Positions 15,804 through 25,896 of a DNA stretch of 64,000 nucleotides are shown here, one piece after another. The notes under the pieces were generated by a model. It made no database searches. It saw only the letters and a list, made by a program, of their open reading frames with translations, and was not told the DNA's origin. The position numbers were made by a program, and so were the translations under genes. Every line of letters starts with the position of its first letter. The first letter of the stretch is position 1. The stretch covers positions 19,821 to 83,820 of the forward strand of contig NZ_SNXI01000010.1 in the NCBI RefSeq assembly GCF_004362895.1, written 5' to 3'. Origin of the DNA: Idiomarina aquatica. GTDB taxonomy: Bacteria > Pseudomonadota > Gammaproteobacteria > Enterobacterales > Alteromonadaceae.

Positions 15804-15836
15804 AAAGTTGAGTGTTTTAGTCAGGTATTTTATAAT
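15804..15836 (+). promoter_or_regulatory. suf promoter with overlapping IscR type-1 site
   Basis: A sigma-70-like promoter has -35 TTGAGT at 15808-15813, a 17-nt spacer and -10 TATAAT at 15831-15836. The 25-nt IscR type-1 consensus fits 15804-15828 with about two mismatches; its right half AGTCAGGTAT (15819-15828) is perfect. The site covers the -35 and spacer, the position expected for repression by [2Fe-2S] IscR. No iscR gene is in this window. Confidence 0.75.
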
Positions 15837-15868
15837 ATGGGCATTCGCAAGTTAGTAAGGTGGTCATC

Positions 15869-17305
15869 ATGAGCGAACAAATTGATCAAGCGCTAGAGCG
15901 CAAATACGATGCTGGTTTTGTTTCTGAAATAGAATCAGAAACGTTCCCGCCGGGGTTGGACGAAGATGTTATCCGCCGTTTATCCGCAATGAAAGAAGAA
16001 CCGGAGTGGATGACGGAGTGGCGTTTGCAGGCCTATCGGAAGTGGCTGAAGATGGAAGAACCCGAGTGGGCGCACGTTGATTACCCGAAGATTGACTATC
16101 AATCTATCTCGTATTATTCAGCGCCAAAAAGCATGAAAGATAAGCCTAAATCGCTCGATGAGGTCGATCCTGAACTGCTGCGCACCTACGAGAAGCTGGG
16201 CATTCCTCTGCATGAGCAGGAAATGCTAGCCGGCGTTGCCGTGGATGCGGTATTTGATTCAGTTTCTGTGGTCACCACCTTCCGCGAGAAGCTTGAAGAA
16301 GCAGGCGTTATTTTTTGCCCAATTTCCGAAGCGCTACACAAATACCCAGAGCTGGTTAAAAAGTATCTGGGTACTGTGGTGCCTAAAGGCGACAACTACT
16401 TTGCGGCATTGAACAGCGCTGTATTTACTGACGGCTCGTTTGTTTACATTCCAAAAGGCGTACGTTGCCCAATGGAATTGTCGACCTATTTCCGTATTAA
16501 TGAACAGAATACCGGCCAGTTCGAGCGCACCTTAATCGTTGCCGAAGAAGGCAGTTACGTTAGCTATCTCGAAGGCTGTACCGCACCCCAACGTGACGAG
16601 AATCAGTTACACGCAGCGGTAGTCGAGTTAGTAGCGTTAGATGACGCCGAAATCAAATATTCGACCGTACAGAACTGGTATCCGGGTGACGAAAACGGCA
16701 AAGGCGGTATTTATAATTTCGTGACTAAACGCGGCCTGTGTGAAAAGAACGCGAAGATTTCCTGGACTCAGGTAGAAACAGGTTCTGCGGTAACCTGGAA
16801 GTATCCGAGCTGTATCCTTAAAGGTGACAATAGTGTCGGCGAGTTTTACTCAGTCGCTCTGACCCGTGGTAAACAGCAAGCTGATACGGGTACCAAAATG
16901 ATTCACTTGGGCAAAAACACCAAGTCGACCATTATCTCCAAAGGTATTTCTGCCGGTTACAGCAACAACGCCTATCGTGGCTTAGTACGCATGGGACCGG
17001 GCGCCGAGGGAGCACGAAACTTTACCGAATGTGACTCGCTGTTAATTGGTGATAAGTGTGGTGCGCATACCTTCCCATATATCGAAAGCAGCAATCCAAC
17101 GGCGATTGTTGAGCACGAGGCAACCACCTCAAAAGTCAGTGATGATCAGTTATTCTTATGCCAGCAACGAGGCCTTGACCCTGAAAAAGCAGTCTCAATG
17201 ATTGTAAATGGCTTCTGTAAAGAAGTATTCCGCGAATTGCCAATGGAGTTTGCGGTAGAAGCCGGTAAGTTGCTCGAAATCAGTCTTGAAGGTTCAGTGG
17301 GGTAA
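15869..17305 (+). CDS. sufB: Fe-S cluster scaffold SufB
   Basis: A 478-residue SufB, the main scaffold subunit of the SufBC2D complex on which Fe-S clusters are built. It shows [31 protein letters not shown], and the C-terminal [18 protein letters not shown] with the Cys implicated in cluster assembly. The ATG at 15869 is preceded by AAGGTGG; an in-frame GTG at 15860 lies too close to this site. It opens a seven-gene run, sufBCDSATE, with gaps from -4 to 17 nt. The promoter ahead of it carries an IscR-like site. No sufR or iscR-like gene is found at the head of the operon. Confidence 0.98.
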   Translation: MSEQIDQALERKYDAGFVSEIESETFPPGLDEDVIRRLSAMKEEPEWMTEWRLQAYRKWLKMEEPEWAHVDYPKIDYQSISYYSAPKSMKDKPKSLDEVDPELLRTYEKLGIPLHEQEMLAGVAVDAVFDSVSVVTTFREKLEEAGVIFCPISEALHKYPELVKKYLGTVVPKGDNYFAALNSAVFTDGSFVYIPKGVRCPMELSTYFRINEQNTGQFERTLIVAEEGSYVSYLEGCTAPQRDENQLHAAVVELVALDDAEIKYSTVQNWYPGDENGKGGIYNFVTKRGLCEKNAKISWTQVETGSAVTWKYPSCILKGDNSVGEFYSVALTRGKQQADTGTKMIHLGKNTKSTIISKGISAGYSNNAYRGLVRMGPGAEGARNFTECDSLLIGDKCGAHTFPYIESSNPTAIVEHEATTSKVSDDQLFLCQQRGLDPEKAVSMIVNGFCKEVFRELPMEFAVEAGKLLEISLEGSVG

Positions 17306-17308
17306 AAC

Positions 17309-18061
17309 ATGTTAACGATTAAAGACCTACACGCACGTGTAGAAGAAACTACCATTCTTAAAGGCCTTAACCTGGAAGTGAAACCGGGTGAAGTACACGC
17401 CATCATGGGCCCTAATGGTGCCGGTAAAAGTACGCTTGGCTATGTATTGTCCGGTCGCGAAGGTTATGAAGTCGAAAGTGGCAGTGCTGAACTCGATGGT
17501 AAGGATTTATTTGATATGGAAGTAGAAGAGCGCGCGCAAGCCGGCGTTTTTCTTGCTTTCCAATACCCGGTAGAAATTCCCGGCGTAAGCAACATGGAAT
17601 TCATGAAAGAATCAGTCAACGCGATGCGCGAAGCTCGTGGGGAAGATGCATTAAGCTCGGCCGAGTTCCTGAAAAAAGCGAAAGAAGCATGCAAGCACGT
17701 TGAGTTGCCGTTGGACTTCTTAAAACGAGGCGTTAACGAAGGTTTTTCCGGTGGCGAGAAAAAACGCAACGAGATCATGCAAATGATCATGCTTGAACCT
17801 AAGCTTGCGATTCTCGATGAGTCTGATTCAGGCTTAGACGTTGATGCCCTGCAAGTGGTTGCAAAAGGCGTAAACAGCCAACGCGACGGTAACCGCAGTT
17901 TTATCGTGGTTACCCACTATCAGCGGCTGTTGGACTACATTGAACCCGACTACGTGCACATCTTATCGCAAGGCAAAATTGTTAAGAGCGGTGGCCCTGA
18001 GCTCGCTAAAGAAGTTGAAGCCTCGGGTTACGCGTGGTTGAAAGAGGGAGAAAGCGCATGA
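17309..18061 (+). CDS. sufC: Fe-S assembly ATPase SufC
   Basis: A 250-residue ABC-type ATPase of the SUF system. Walker A is GPNGAGKST, the signature is FSGGEKKRNEI and Walker B is LAILDESDSGLD. These form the typical SufC set, which lacks a membrane partner and instead drives shape changes in SufB and SufD. It follows sufB by 3 nt and its stop overlaps the sufD start (ATGA at 18058). Confidence 0.98.
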   Translation: MLTIKDLHARVEETTILKGLNLEVKPGEVHAIMGPNGAGKSTLGYVLSGREGYEVESGSAELDGKDLFDMEVEERAQAGVFLAFQYPVEIPGVSNMEFMKESVNAMREARGEDALSSAEFLKKAKEACKHVELPLDFLKRGVNEGFSGGEKKRNEIMQMIMLEPKLAILDESDSGLDVDALQVVAKGVNSQRDGNRSFIVVTHYQRLLDYIEPDYVHILSQGKIVKSGGPELAKEVEASGYAWLKEGESA

Positions 18062-19305
18062 GTCAATGGTTAGCCCACGTTATTGAGCGTGCTGCCAACG
18101 TTGACGACTGGCTGTCTCCGGTACGCGCTAACGCGCTTGCCCAGCTAAAGCAAAAAGAGTGGCCGGGACGTCGCACCGAGGCATGGCGCTATACGTCACT
18201 GCACAAAGTCGCCGATTTGAACCTGCAAGCCGGCAGTCAGGCGAGTGCAGAAGCTCCTCAGGTTAATGGTTTAAACAGCATCGATCTGGTATTTGTTGAT
18301 GGCCGCCTGACGACTGATATTGCTCAGTTGCAGCTGCCCGCAGGTATCAGCATTACAGCCTTAGATGCTAAAAGTGAGGCTGCCGATGCATTATTCGCAA
18401 AAGTTAAGCCTGCGCACCATTTATTTGGACTGATCAACGATGTGCTTGCGCAACAAGGCATTGTTATTGATGTAGCTGAAGGCTCACAGGTCGAACAGCC
18501 CATTCGTATTGTGAATGTTGCTACCGACGGCGTTGAGTCACACCAACGCACACTGGTTCGTGTTGGTAAAGGCGCTCGCGCAACCATCATTGAACACGGT
18601 GCCGGCAACGAGCAAAGCCTAAACACAGTGTTTGCCGAGTATGACATTGCTGACAACGCAAAACTCGAACATTACCGCTTAGCGTTGCAAGAAGACCAGG
18701 CGATTCATGTTGGCGGTAGTCACTTCCGTCTGCACAATGAATCGAAATTAAACAGTACATTGGTTGGTTATGGCTCACAGTTAACACGCCTGGATGTTGA
18801 TATCGAGCATGCCGGTGAACATGCCTTTGCCAAGTTCAATAATATCTATTTGCTGGCACCGCATGAGCATTTCGACCTGCACAGCACGATTGAGCACGCA
18901 CAACCCAATGGTACCACCGAAGAAAATGCTCGTGGCATTATCGGCGACAAAGCTAAAGCGGTATTCAACGGTCGTATTCATATTCACCGTGACGCCCAAA
19001 AGACGTTGGCGGAACTGAATAATCGCAACTTGTTGCTGTCGCGCGGAGCACAGATCAATACCAAGCCCGAGCTTGAGATCTATGCCGACGACGTGCAGTG
19101 CGCTCACGGCGCTACAGTCGCCGAGATTGACGAAGAAGCGCTTTATTATATGCTGACACGCGGCATCGATAAGCAACAGGCATTGGTTATGCTCAACTTT
19201 GGTTTTGTGCAGGAGCTACTGTTTCAAATGCCGAATAAAGCATTGGCGGATTGGTTGCAGCCGATTTTACGGCAGCGTTTTGAGCGCATGATGGAGCAAA
19301 AATGA
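18058..19305 (+). CDS. sufD: Fe-S assembly protein SufD
   Basis: A 415-residue SufD, the SufB paralogue that completes the SufBC2D complex and is needed for iron entry. It begins MSQWLAHVIERAAN. The shared beta-helix core and the C-terminal KPELEIYADDVQCAHGATV are seen; this last stretch holds the His that works with SufB's Cys at their interface. The start chosen gives the ATGA overlap with sufC. An earlier in-frame start at 18034 would lie inside sufC and is unlikely. Confidence 0.97.
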   Translation: MSQWLAHVIERAANVDDWLSPVRANALAQLKQKEWPGRRTEAWRYTSLHKVADLNLQAGSQASAEAPQVNGLNSIDLVFVDGRLTTDIAQLQLPAGISITALDAKSEAADALFAKVKPAHHLFGLINDVLAQQGIVIDVAEGSQVEQPIRIVNVATDGVESHQRTLVRVGKGARATIIEHGAGNEQSLNTVFAEYDIADNAKLEHYRLALQEDQAIHVGGSHFRLHNESKLNSTLVGYGSQLTRLDVDIEHAGEHAFAKFNNIYLLAPHEHFDLHSTIEHAQPNGTTEENARGIIGDKAKAVFNGRIHIHRDAQKTLAELNNRNLLLSRGAQINTKPELEIYADDVQCAHGATVAEIDEEALYYMLTRGIDKQQALVMLNFGFVQELLFQMPNKALADWLQPILRQRFERMMEQK

Positions 19306-20519
19306 CCCTGAACGTCGCACAAATTCGTGAGCAGTTTCCGATCCTGGCGCGTCAGGTTAATGGTCAGCCGTTAGTTTATCTGGACAATGCGGCAACAACG
19401 CAGAAGCCGCAGGCGGTTATCGATGCGCTGGTTGACTACTACACACAGTGCAACTCGAATGTGCATCGCGGCGCTCACTACTTGTCAGATGAGGCGACTA
19501 AGCGTTATGAAGCCGCCCGCAAAACCGTTGCTCACTACATTAACGCAGGCCGCCCAGAGGAAGTCATTTGGACCAGCGGTACCACCGAGGGTATTAACCT
19601 TGTCGCTAATGGTATGGCGCAACGTTTAAAAGCAGGCGACGAAGTCATGGTGACCGAAATGGAACACCATGCAGACTTAGTTACCTGGCAGCAGGCGTGT
19701 AAACGCTCAGGCGCGACGTTAAAGATTGTACCTATTCATGATAACGGCGAACTGAATAGCGATGCGTTTTATGATTTGTTGAGTGACAACACGGCATTCG
19801 TCGCAATGCCGCATATCTCGAACGCGTTAGGTACCATTAATCCGATTAAAGAACTGACCGCCGCGGCTAAGGCGCGCGGTGCGTTTGTGTTGATCGACGG
19901 GGCGCAAGGCGTTGCTCATGGTGCTATCAACGTACAGGATATTGGCTGCGATTTTTACGTGTTTTCGGGTCACAAACTATTTGGTCCGACCGGTATTGGT
20001 GTTTTGTGGGGTCGTTATGACGTACTCGCCGACTGGCCGGTGTGGCTCGTTGGTGGTGAAATGATTGCAACAGTGACCTATCAGGACGCGACTTGGGGCG
20101 AATTGCCCAATCGCCTCGAGGCCGGCACCCCGAATATCGCAGGAGCAATCGGTTTAGCTGCCGCCATTACCTGGTTACAGGGATTCAATGCCGATGATAT
20201 CTGGGCTCATGAGCAGGCATTGCTTAAACGAGCCACCGAGCTCGCGGAAAAGACCGACGGTATGCGTATCATTGGCACGGCCAGCAACAAAATCGGCGTG
20301 CTTAGTTTTATTATCGAGGGTACGCACCCGGCCGATATTGGCTTTATACTCGATAAGCAAGGCGTCGCCATTCGTACCGGCGATCACTGCGCACAGCCAT
20401 TGATGAAAAGATTGGGTGTGCCCGGTACGGCTCGAGCTTCTTTTACTATTTACAACACCATGGACGATGTTGATGCGCTGTTTAAAGCGATCAATAAAGC
20501 CCGCATGATGTTGGCTTAA
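19302..20519 (+). CDS. sufS: Cysteine desulfurase SufS
   Basis: A 405-residue class II cysteine desulfurase that frees sulfur from cysteine as a persulfide. YLDNAATTQKP marks the start of the fold, the pyridoxal phosphate Lys is in FSGHKLFGPTG, and the persulfide Cys is in RTGDHCAQPLMKRLG. The start overlaps the sufD stop by 4 nt. It hands sulfur to SufE, encoded at the end of the same operon. Confidence 0.98.
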   Translation: MTLNVAQIREQFPILARQVNGQPLVYLDNAATTQKPQAVIDALVDYYTQCNSNVHRGAHYLSDEATKRYEAARKTVAHYINAGRPEEVIWTSGTTEGINLVANGMAQRLKAGDEVMVTEMEHHADLVTWQQACKRSGATLKIVPIHDNGELNSDAFYDLLSDNTAFVAMPHISNALGTINPIKELTAAAKARGAFVLIDGAQGVAHGAINVQDIGCDFYVFSGHKLFGPTGIGVLWGRYDVLADWPVWLVGGEMIATVTYQDATWGELPNRLEAGTPNIAGAIGLAAAITWLQGFNADDIWAHEQALLKRATELAEKTDGMRIIGTASNKIGVLSFIIEGTHPADIGFILDKQGVAIRTGDHCAQPLMKRLGVPGTARASFTIYNTMDDVDALFKAINKARMMLA

Positions 20520-20533
20520 CGACGGGAGGAAAT

Positions 20534-20890
20534 ATGTCTGTCGAATCTTTTGTCCCATCAACCGCGTTAGTCTCGATGACTGACAGCGCGATTCGATATT
20601 TCGAATCGCGCCTAGAGGATCAACCAGGCAACCTCGTGAGGTTATCGACTAAAGCCAGTGGTTGCACCGGTTATGCCTATGTCCTGGATTCGGTTGATAA
20701 TGCACAGGAAGGCGATGAGTTAGTTAAGATCAACGACAACATCACCGTTGCTGTTGCAGCCAACGCCATCGAACTGCTGCGTAACACCGAAATTGACTAC
20801 GTCAAAGAAGGCATTAACGGCATTGTGAAGTTTAACAACCCCAACGTTGTTAACGAGTGTGGCTGCGGCGAAAGCTTCAGCGTCAGTTAA
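20534..20890 (+). CDS. sufA: A-type Fe-S carrier SufA
   Basis: A 118-residue HesB/IscA-type carrier with the three conserved cysteines: SGCTGYAY at about residue 38 and the C-terminal pair CGCGESF. It accepts clusters from SufBCD and passes them to target proteins. GGGAGG precedes its ATG. In this operon it lies fifth, not first as in E. coli sufABCDSE. The next gene starts 17 nt after the stop. Confidence 0.94.
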   Translation: MSVESFVPSTALVSMTDSAIRYFESRLEDQPGNLVRLSTKASGCTGYAYVLDSVDNAQEGDELVKINDNITVAVAANAIELLRNTEIDYVKEGINGIVKFNNPNVVNECGCGESFSVS

Positions 20891-20907
20891 AAGGCTGCCG
20901 TAACCCT

Positions 20908-21441
20908 ATGCAACAGAAAATGGTCAACACCTTGCGCGAAGTAAAAGCGCGCAAGGTCCCTTCAGGCGAACCCAAAGTTATTCCTAAAGGTGAATTTGTT
21001 AATATAACTCAGGACCTCGGCGGTAACTACACGGTAACGTGGCAAGGTAATATGCTGCGTATAGACGGTACCGATGGCGATGCCATTGGTCGCAAACCGG
21101 AAAAACTTGATTTCGAAGCGCCCGCTGACGGGAAAATCTCGGAACAACAAGTTTGGGACGCATTAGAGACGATTTACGATCCGGAAATTCCTATTAACCT
21201 GGTATCGCTTGGGCTAATCTACAAGGTGGACGTTGACCAAGACGCCAATCAGGTAAATATCGACATGACCTTGACCGCCCCGGGTTGCGGCATGGGTCCT
21301 GTGCTCGTTGGTGATGTTGAGTACCGTGTTTCACTGGTGCCTTTCGTGAACAATGTAAAAGTTAACCTGGTATTCGATCCGCCATGGTCTCGCGAAATGA
21401 TGAGCGAAGAAGCGCAACTAGAAGCAGGAGTGTTTTTCTAA
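20908..21441 (+). CDS. sufT: SufT, DUF59/MIP18-type Fe-S maturation factor
   Basis: A 177-residue SufT-type protein. An N-terminal segment of about 75 residues, seen in proteobacterial SufT, precedes the MIP18/DUF59 domain with YDPEIPINLVSLGLIY and the Cys in TLTAPGCGMG. SufT helps mature Fe-S proteins when demand is high; its yeast relative Cia2 belongs to the CIA targeting complex. The ATG at 20908 is preceded by AAGG at 20890-20893; a start at 20857 would run inside sufA. It lies 2 nt before sufE. Confidence 0.9.
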   Translation: MQQKMVNTLREVKARKVPSGEPKVIPKGEFVNITQDLGGNYTVTWQGNMLRIDGTDGDAIGRKPEKLDFEAPADGKISEQQVWDALETIYDPEIPINLVSLGLIYKVDVDQDANQVNIDMTLTAPGCGMGPVLVGDVEYRVSLVPFVNNVKVNLVFDPPWSREMMSEEAQLEAGVFF

Positions 21442-21443
21442 TC

Positions 21444-21854
21444 ATGAGTAACCTACCCAGCACTGAAGAAATCATTGACGACCTGGAGTTTCTGGACGAC
21501 TGGGAACAACGCTATCAGTATATTATCGACCTGGGCAAGGCACTGCCTGGCTTGCCGGAAGAGCAGCATAGAGACGAATACCGGGTACGTGGATGCCAGA
21601 GCAACGTATGGTTAATCAGCGAACAAAGAGGCGGTAAGCTATTGTTTCACGTCGATAGCGACGCAGTTATCGTACAAGGTCTCTTGACGCTGGTGATGGC
21701 GGCTTATGATGATAAAACCCCGGCGCAAATACTCGAATTTGATATCGATGGCTATTTTAATCGGTTGGATTTAGAAAATCACATCACGCCCACTCGGGGA
21801 AATGGTCTCCGTGCCATCGTTGGTAAGATTCAGGATATTGCCAAAGCCAGTTAG
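21444..21854 (+). CDS. sufE: Sulfur acceptor SufE
   Basis: A 136-residue SufE. The persulfide-accepting Cys is in RVRGCQSNVWL. It takes sulfur from SufS and gives it to SufB. AGGAG lies about 14 nt before the ATG at 21444, a slightly wide spacing. Possible starts further upstream fall inside sufT. It closes the operon and overlaps, tail to tail, the last 4 nt of the cytochrome b561 gene; no hairpin terminator is seen between the two. Confidence 0.96.
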   Translation: MSNLPSTEEIIDDLEFLDDWEQRYQYIIDLGKALPGLPEEQHRDEYRVRGCQSNVWLISEQRGGKLLFHVDSDAVIVQGLLTLVMAAYDDKTPAQILEFDIDGYFNRLDLENHITPTRGNGLRAIVGKIQDIAKAS

Positions 21855-22378
21855 TCGTTCGGCTTTCGCCATCCTGTGATCATGGGTCGTATTAATGCGA
21901 TACGACCCCACCAGCCAATAATCAACACCGCTGCAATATGCAGTAAAGCCCCCGCATATAACGCGTGAGCAATCAGCTCGTGAATATTCTCCACTAAACT
22001 ACTGCCAAAAAATCGGTCTGTTTCTTCAAGTAAAAAGCCGGTTAACCCTTGCCCCAGAAACAGTAACCAAAACACCAATATTAGCATGCCCCCCAAAGCA
22101 TTATGGCCTTGTCGCTGTGACAGTCGCCGCATACGTAAGTGATCAAAGTGTCGCCGTAGGCGTAACGGGGTAGGAAAAAAGTCAGTGATTCGTGCGGTTT
22201 GTGGGCCAATAAAGCCCCACCCGATTCGCAATAAAACCAGAGCCACGGCGCTGTAACCGACCCATTGATGAATCGTTTCGCCGGGCTCCAGGATAAAGTA
22301 ATTCAATGTAAATGCGACAATAATTAGAACATGGTAAAGCCTAATAAACGGATCCCAGATTAACCTTGTCGCACTCAC
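21851..22378 (-). CDS. Cytochrome b561-family membrane protein
   Basis: A 175-residue four-helix membrane protein of the cytochrome b561/Ni-hydrogenase b-type group. Helices are near 12-30, 38-58, 95-118 and 135-160. Candidate haem ligands are His in RLYHVLI, ETIHQWVGY, and the later IHELIAHALYAGALLHIAAV. It should move electrons from the quinone pool to a periplasmic partner. The PepSY lipoprotein gene ends only 4 nt upstream, so that protein could be the partner; this is inferred from order only. Confidence 0.85.
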   Translation of the reverse strand: MSATRLIWDPFIRLYHVLIIVAFTLNYFILEPGETIHQWVGYSAVALVLLRIGWGFIGPQTARITDFFPTPLRLRRHFDHLRMRRLSQRQGHNALGGMLILVFWLLFLGQGLTGFLLEETDRFFGSSLVENIHELIAHALYAGALLHIAAVLIIGWWGRIALIRPMITGWRKPND

Positions 22379-22382
22379 CGTA

Positions 22383-22664
22383 TTACTCCATTTCTTGTTT
22401 TACGATACTGCCGTCAACAGGGTTAAAGTAAATTTCAACTTTATCGCCAGCGGGACTTTGGCCATAGATTTCATAACAATTACCGGGTGTCACCTTAAAC
22501 TCGTTAATTTGGTAACCCTGTTGCTCAAGGCCTGCTTGAAACTCGCCCTCGTCCATCCATTCCGAGCTTGCAGCGGTCGTACACTGGGTAACACTTTCTT
22601 CGGCGCTGCAGGCTGCTAATAACGAAACTACAGCAGCTGAGGTTGCTAACTTAATCATGTTCAT
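22383..22664 (-). CDS. PepSY-domain lipoprotein
   Basis: A 93-residue lipoprotein precursor. The signal ends in the lipobox LLAAC at residues 15-19. The mature part is one PepSY domain, FQAGLEQQGYQINEFKVTPGNCYEIYG followed by IYFNPVDGSIVKQ. PepSY proteins often bind near proteases or redox membrane proteins. AAAGGAG precedes the start. The first 14 nt overlap the end of the SPFH gene and the stop lies 4 nt before the b561 gene, so co-translation is likely. Confidence 0.82.
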   Translation of the reverse strand: MNMIKLATSAAVVSLLAACSAEESVTQCTTAASSEWMDEGEFQAGLEQQGYQINEFKVTPGNCYEIYGQSPAGDKVEIYFNPVDGSIVKQEME

Positions 22665-23610
22665 CTTGTGCTCCTTTTGTTACTTCTTTTTTGCGCGCGG
22701 GGTTTTGCTCGTTAGCCGCTTCCATCGCGGCCATCAGATTGCTCGACAACGAATCGAGTTGCCCGGTAGGCTGTGGCAACATAATAACCTTACTGGAAGA
22801 ATTATCGAATGAGCCGAGTACATCAACATAGTTGGTGAACTTCAGCAAATCAATGACATCACGTGAGGTCACGTCCTGGTTTTCATTAGTCACCATGGCA
22901 ATAGAATCTCTTAAGCCCTCGGCAATTGCACGGCGCTGCCCGGCAATACCCTCGCCTTGCAAGATTTTAGATTCTTTGTCTGCCTCAGCCTGCTTTACCT
23001 TGATTATTTTTTCAGCCTCGGCTTTGTGCTCAGCCGCGCGCCGCTCCCGCTCTGCCGCATTGATTTGGTTCATTGAATCTTTAACCGACTGATCCGGATC
23101 TATATCGGTAACCAAGGATGCAATGATTTCAAAACCATAGCCTTCCATAGTGTCGCGCAGCTGCATTTTCACATCGTTAGAAATACTGTCTTTGTTATCA
23201 AAAACTGCATCAAGGTTTTGCTTAGGTATCTGCGCCCGCACCGTATCAAAAACATAGGACTGCATTTGCCATTCGGGATTTTCCAGCTGATAAAACGCGT
23301 TATATACAGCATCTGTTGAGCCTACGCGGTATTGCACTGAAACCCGCACCACCACAAATACGTTATCGTTAGTTTTAGTCTCTACATCAACGTCCAGTTG
23401 GCGCGTCCGCATAGACTCTTTATGCGCAACTTGTTCAACCAAGGGAATGATAAAGTTAAGACCCGGGCGCAATAATCGCCGATAGCGACCAAAAAGCTCA
23501 ATAATAAAAATACGTTGTTGGGGGACAATACGAATCGAGCTCGCTAAAAGAGCGAGCCCGATTATAATGACCACCACCCATAAAATGGGAAAGTTGGCGG
23601 CGTTTTGCAT
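22651..23610 (-). CDS. SPFH/band-7 (stomatin-like) membrane protein
   Basis: A 319-residue stomatin/prohibitin-type protein. One N-terminal membrane helix (about 8-27) is followed by the SPFH domain, with RLLRPGLNFIIPLVEQV and the ALDxxF-type region LDAVFDNKDSISNDV, then a long charged coiled coil (about 195-245, ERERRAAEHKAEAEK). It resembles the plant hypersensitive-induced-reaction group and the bacterial QmcA group. Such proteins form large ring assemblies and order membrane proteins. No NfeD gene is near. It follows the prolyl oligopeptidase gene by 7 nt. Confidence 0.9.
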   Translation of the reverse strand: MQNAANFPILWVVVIIIGLALLASSIRIVPQQRIFIIELFGRYRRLLRPGLNFIIPLVEQVAHKESMRTRQLDVDVETKTNDNVFVVVRVSVQYRVGSTDAVYNAFYQLENPEWQMQSYVFDTVRAQIPKQNLDAVFDNKDSISNDVKMQLRDTMEGYGFEIIASLVTDIDPDQSVKDSMNQINAAERERRAAEHKAEAEKIIKVKQAEADKESKILQGEGIAGQRRAIAEGLRDSIAMVTNENQDVTSRDVIDLLKFTNYVDVLGSFDNSSSKVIMLPQPTGQLDSLSSNLMAAMEAANEQNPARKKEVTKGAQDEHD

Positions 23611-23617
23611 TATTCAA

Positions 23618-25792
23618 TTACTCCTGTGGTAATGATTCGTAACCCATGTGGTAGAGGGTGAAACCAAAAATATCGGAATACTGTTCAATCGTTTTTGAAA
23701 CGGGTGTCCCGGCGCCATGCCCCGCATTCGTTTCTATACGAATGAGCTGTGGGTTATCTCCACCCGCCTTTTCTTGCAGTTCTGCAGCAAATTTAAACGA
23801 ATGGGCCGGCACAACGCGGTCGTCATGGTCACCCGTCGTGATCAATGTTGCCGGATAAGCCACACCTTCTTCTACGTTGTGTACTGGTGAGTAGTTTAAC
23901 AAGTACTCGAACATTTCCGGGCTATCTTCTGCGGTACCGTAATCGTAAGCCCAGCCAGCACCAGCGGTAAAGGTGTGGTAACGCAACATGTCCAGTACCC
24001 CAACTGCCGGTAACGCAACAGCGAATAGTTCAGGCCGTTGTGTCATCACGGCACCCACTAACAAGCCGCCATTAGAGCCGCCTCGTACAGCAAGTCGCTC
24101 AGATGATGTGTAGTCCTCATCAATTAAGTACTCACCCGCAGCGATAAAATCATCAAACACGTTTTGCTTTTGCATCTTAGTACCGGCTTTGTGCCACTCT
24201 TTGCCGTACTCGCCGCCACCGCGCAAGTTAGCCACGGCATAAACACCACCCATCTCCAACCAGGCTGCGTTAGCAATACTAAAGCTTGGGGTCAGGCTAA
24301 TATTAAAGCCACCGTAACCATACAAAATCGTTGGGTTGCTGCCGTCCAGCGCCATACCTTTTTTGTGCGTGATAATCATCGGTACCTTGGTACCATCTTT
24401 AGAGGTATAAAATACTTGCTTGCTGACATACTGACTGGAGTCAAAATCAGCACCCGACTCTTCGTATACCACTGATTCGCCGGTATCCGGATTCATTTCA
24501 TAAATCGTTTGTGGCGTGCTGTAGTTAGTAAAGCTATAGAAAACTTTTTCAGCGTCTTGTTTCTCGCTAAAGCCGCTGGCACTGCCAACGCCTGGTAACT
24601 CGATATCACGTACTTTGTTACCGTCGTAGTCGTATTGCTCCACTTTAGACACGGCATCAACCATGTACTCGGCAAAGATATAGCCGGCACCGGTAGACGG
24701 GTTCAATACATTATCGCTGTGCGCAATAAAATCCTGCCAGTTCTCCGGCTGCGGATTGCTTGCATCAACGGTCACCACACGACCATTTGGAGCATCCATA
24801 TTGGTCTCCAGATACAACATATTATCGCGACTGGTTAATACCGATGTGTCGTAGTCCATGTTGCCGTCAACTAAAACCAGGTCAGCATCCGGGTCACTCA
24901 GGTCTTTAATGTAAAGCGTGTTGCCTGATGTCGAGTTCGCTGCAGATACCACCAGGAAACGGTCATCTTCGGTAACGTAGCCGCCAACATAGCGATGTTT
25001 TTCTTCTTCCGTACCACCAAAAATTAACTGATCGTCAGACTGCGCTGTGCCTAACTCATGGTAATACAATTTATGTTGGTCAGTTTTCGCCGACAGCTCA
25101 CTGCCTTCGGGCTTGTCATAGCTGGAATAATAAAATCCGTCATTACCTTTCCAGGAAATACCGCTGAACTTGACGTCAACGAGCGGCTCTTCCAGTTGCT
25201 CACCGGTTTCGGCATCAATAACAATGATTTTTCGCCAGTCACTACCGCCTTCAGAAATAGAGTAAGCGGCAATCGAGCCGTCCTCGCTAAAAGTTAATTG
25301 CGCCAACGAGGTGGTACCGTCTTCGCTAAAGGTATTCGGATCTAAAAAGACCTCAGCTTCCGCATCCTCACTTTTTTTACGATAAACGACATACTGGTTC
25401 TGCAAACCATCATTTTTATAAAAATAAATGTAGTCGCCTTCAAAACGCGGGGCGCTAACTTTTTCGTAATTCCAAAGCTCCGTCAGACGTGCTTCGATTT
25501 TTTCACGAAACGGAATATTTTCGAGATGATCAAAAGTTACTTCATTTTGCGCTTTTACCCAGTTTTCCGTCTCTTCGCTCCGATCATCTTCTAACCAGCG
25601 ATAGGGATCGGCAATTTCGGTCTCAAAGTAAGTATCGACAACATCTCCTTTCCGCGTTTCGGGGTACTGCATTTGCGCGCTCTCTTGTTGTGCTTGTTGC
25701 TCTGTTTGTGGTTCTTGCGCTTGCTCTGCAGATTGTTGTGGCGAACATGCCATTAATACACTCGCGGCAACCGCGGTTAAGACCATTCTCAT
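23618..25792 (-). CDS. Prolyl oligopeptidase (S9A) lipoprotein
   Basis: A 724-residue prolyl endopeptidase. A lipobox (VLMAC, Cys at 16) and a Gln/Glu-rich linker come before the propeller domain (about 70-430) and the alpha/beta hydrolase domain. The catalytic Ser is in RGGSNGGLL, the Asp in [11 protein letters not shown] and the His in NAGHGAGTP. It should cut short proline-containing peptides in the periplasm. AGGAG precedes the ATG. It heads a likely four-gene unit with the SPFH, PepSY and b561 genes. Confidence 0.95.
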   Translation of the reverse strand: MRMVLTAVAASVLMACSPQQSAEQAQEPQTEQQAQQESAQMQYPETRKGDVVDTYFETEIADPYRWLEDDRSEETENWVKAQNEVTFDHLENIPFREKIEARLTELWNYEKVSAPRFEGDYIYFYKNDGLQNQYVVYRKKSEDAEAEVFLDPNTFSEDGTTSLAQLTFSEDGSIAAYSISEGGSDWRKIIVIDAETGEQLEEPLVDVKFSGISWKGNDGFYYSSYDKPEGSELSAKTDQHKLYYHELGTAQSDDQLIFGGTEEEKHRYVGGYVTEDDRFLVVSAANSTSGNTLYIKDLSDPDADLVLVDGNMDYDTSVLTSRDNMLYLETNMDAPNGRVVTVDASNPQPENWQDFIAHSDNVLNPSTGAGYIFAEYMVDAVSKVEQYDYDGNKVRDIELPGVGSASGFSEKQDAEKVFYSFTNYSTPQTIYEMNPDTGESVVYEESGADFDSSQYVSKQVFYTSKDGTKVPMIITHKKGMALDGSNPTILYGYGGFNISLTPSFSIANAAWLEMGGVYAVANLRGGGEYGKEWHKAGTKMQKQNVFDDFIAAGEYLIDEDYTSSERLAVRGGSNGGLLVGAVMTQRPELFAVALPAVGVLDMLRYHTFTAGAGWAYDYGTAEDSPEMFEYLLNYSPVHNVEEGVAYPATLITTGDHDDRVVPAHSFKFAAELQEKAGGDNPQLIRIETNAGHGAGTPVSKTIEQYSDIFGFTLYHMGYESLPQE

Positions 25793-25896
25793 TGTTATTC
25801 TCCTGTGTCTATTTATTGCAATACGTTAGCAGAACTAGGCAGCAAGAGGAATCTTTGCTAGAAAGGTAACGACTGTCAGCAAAAAAAGAGCGACCA

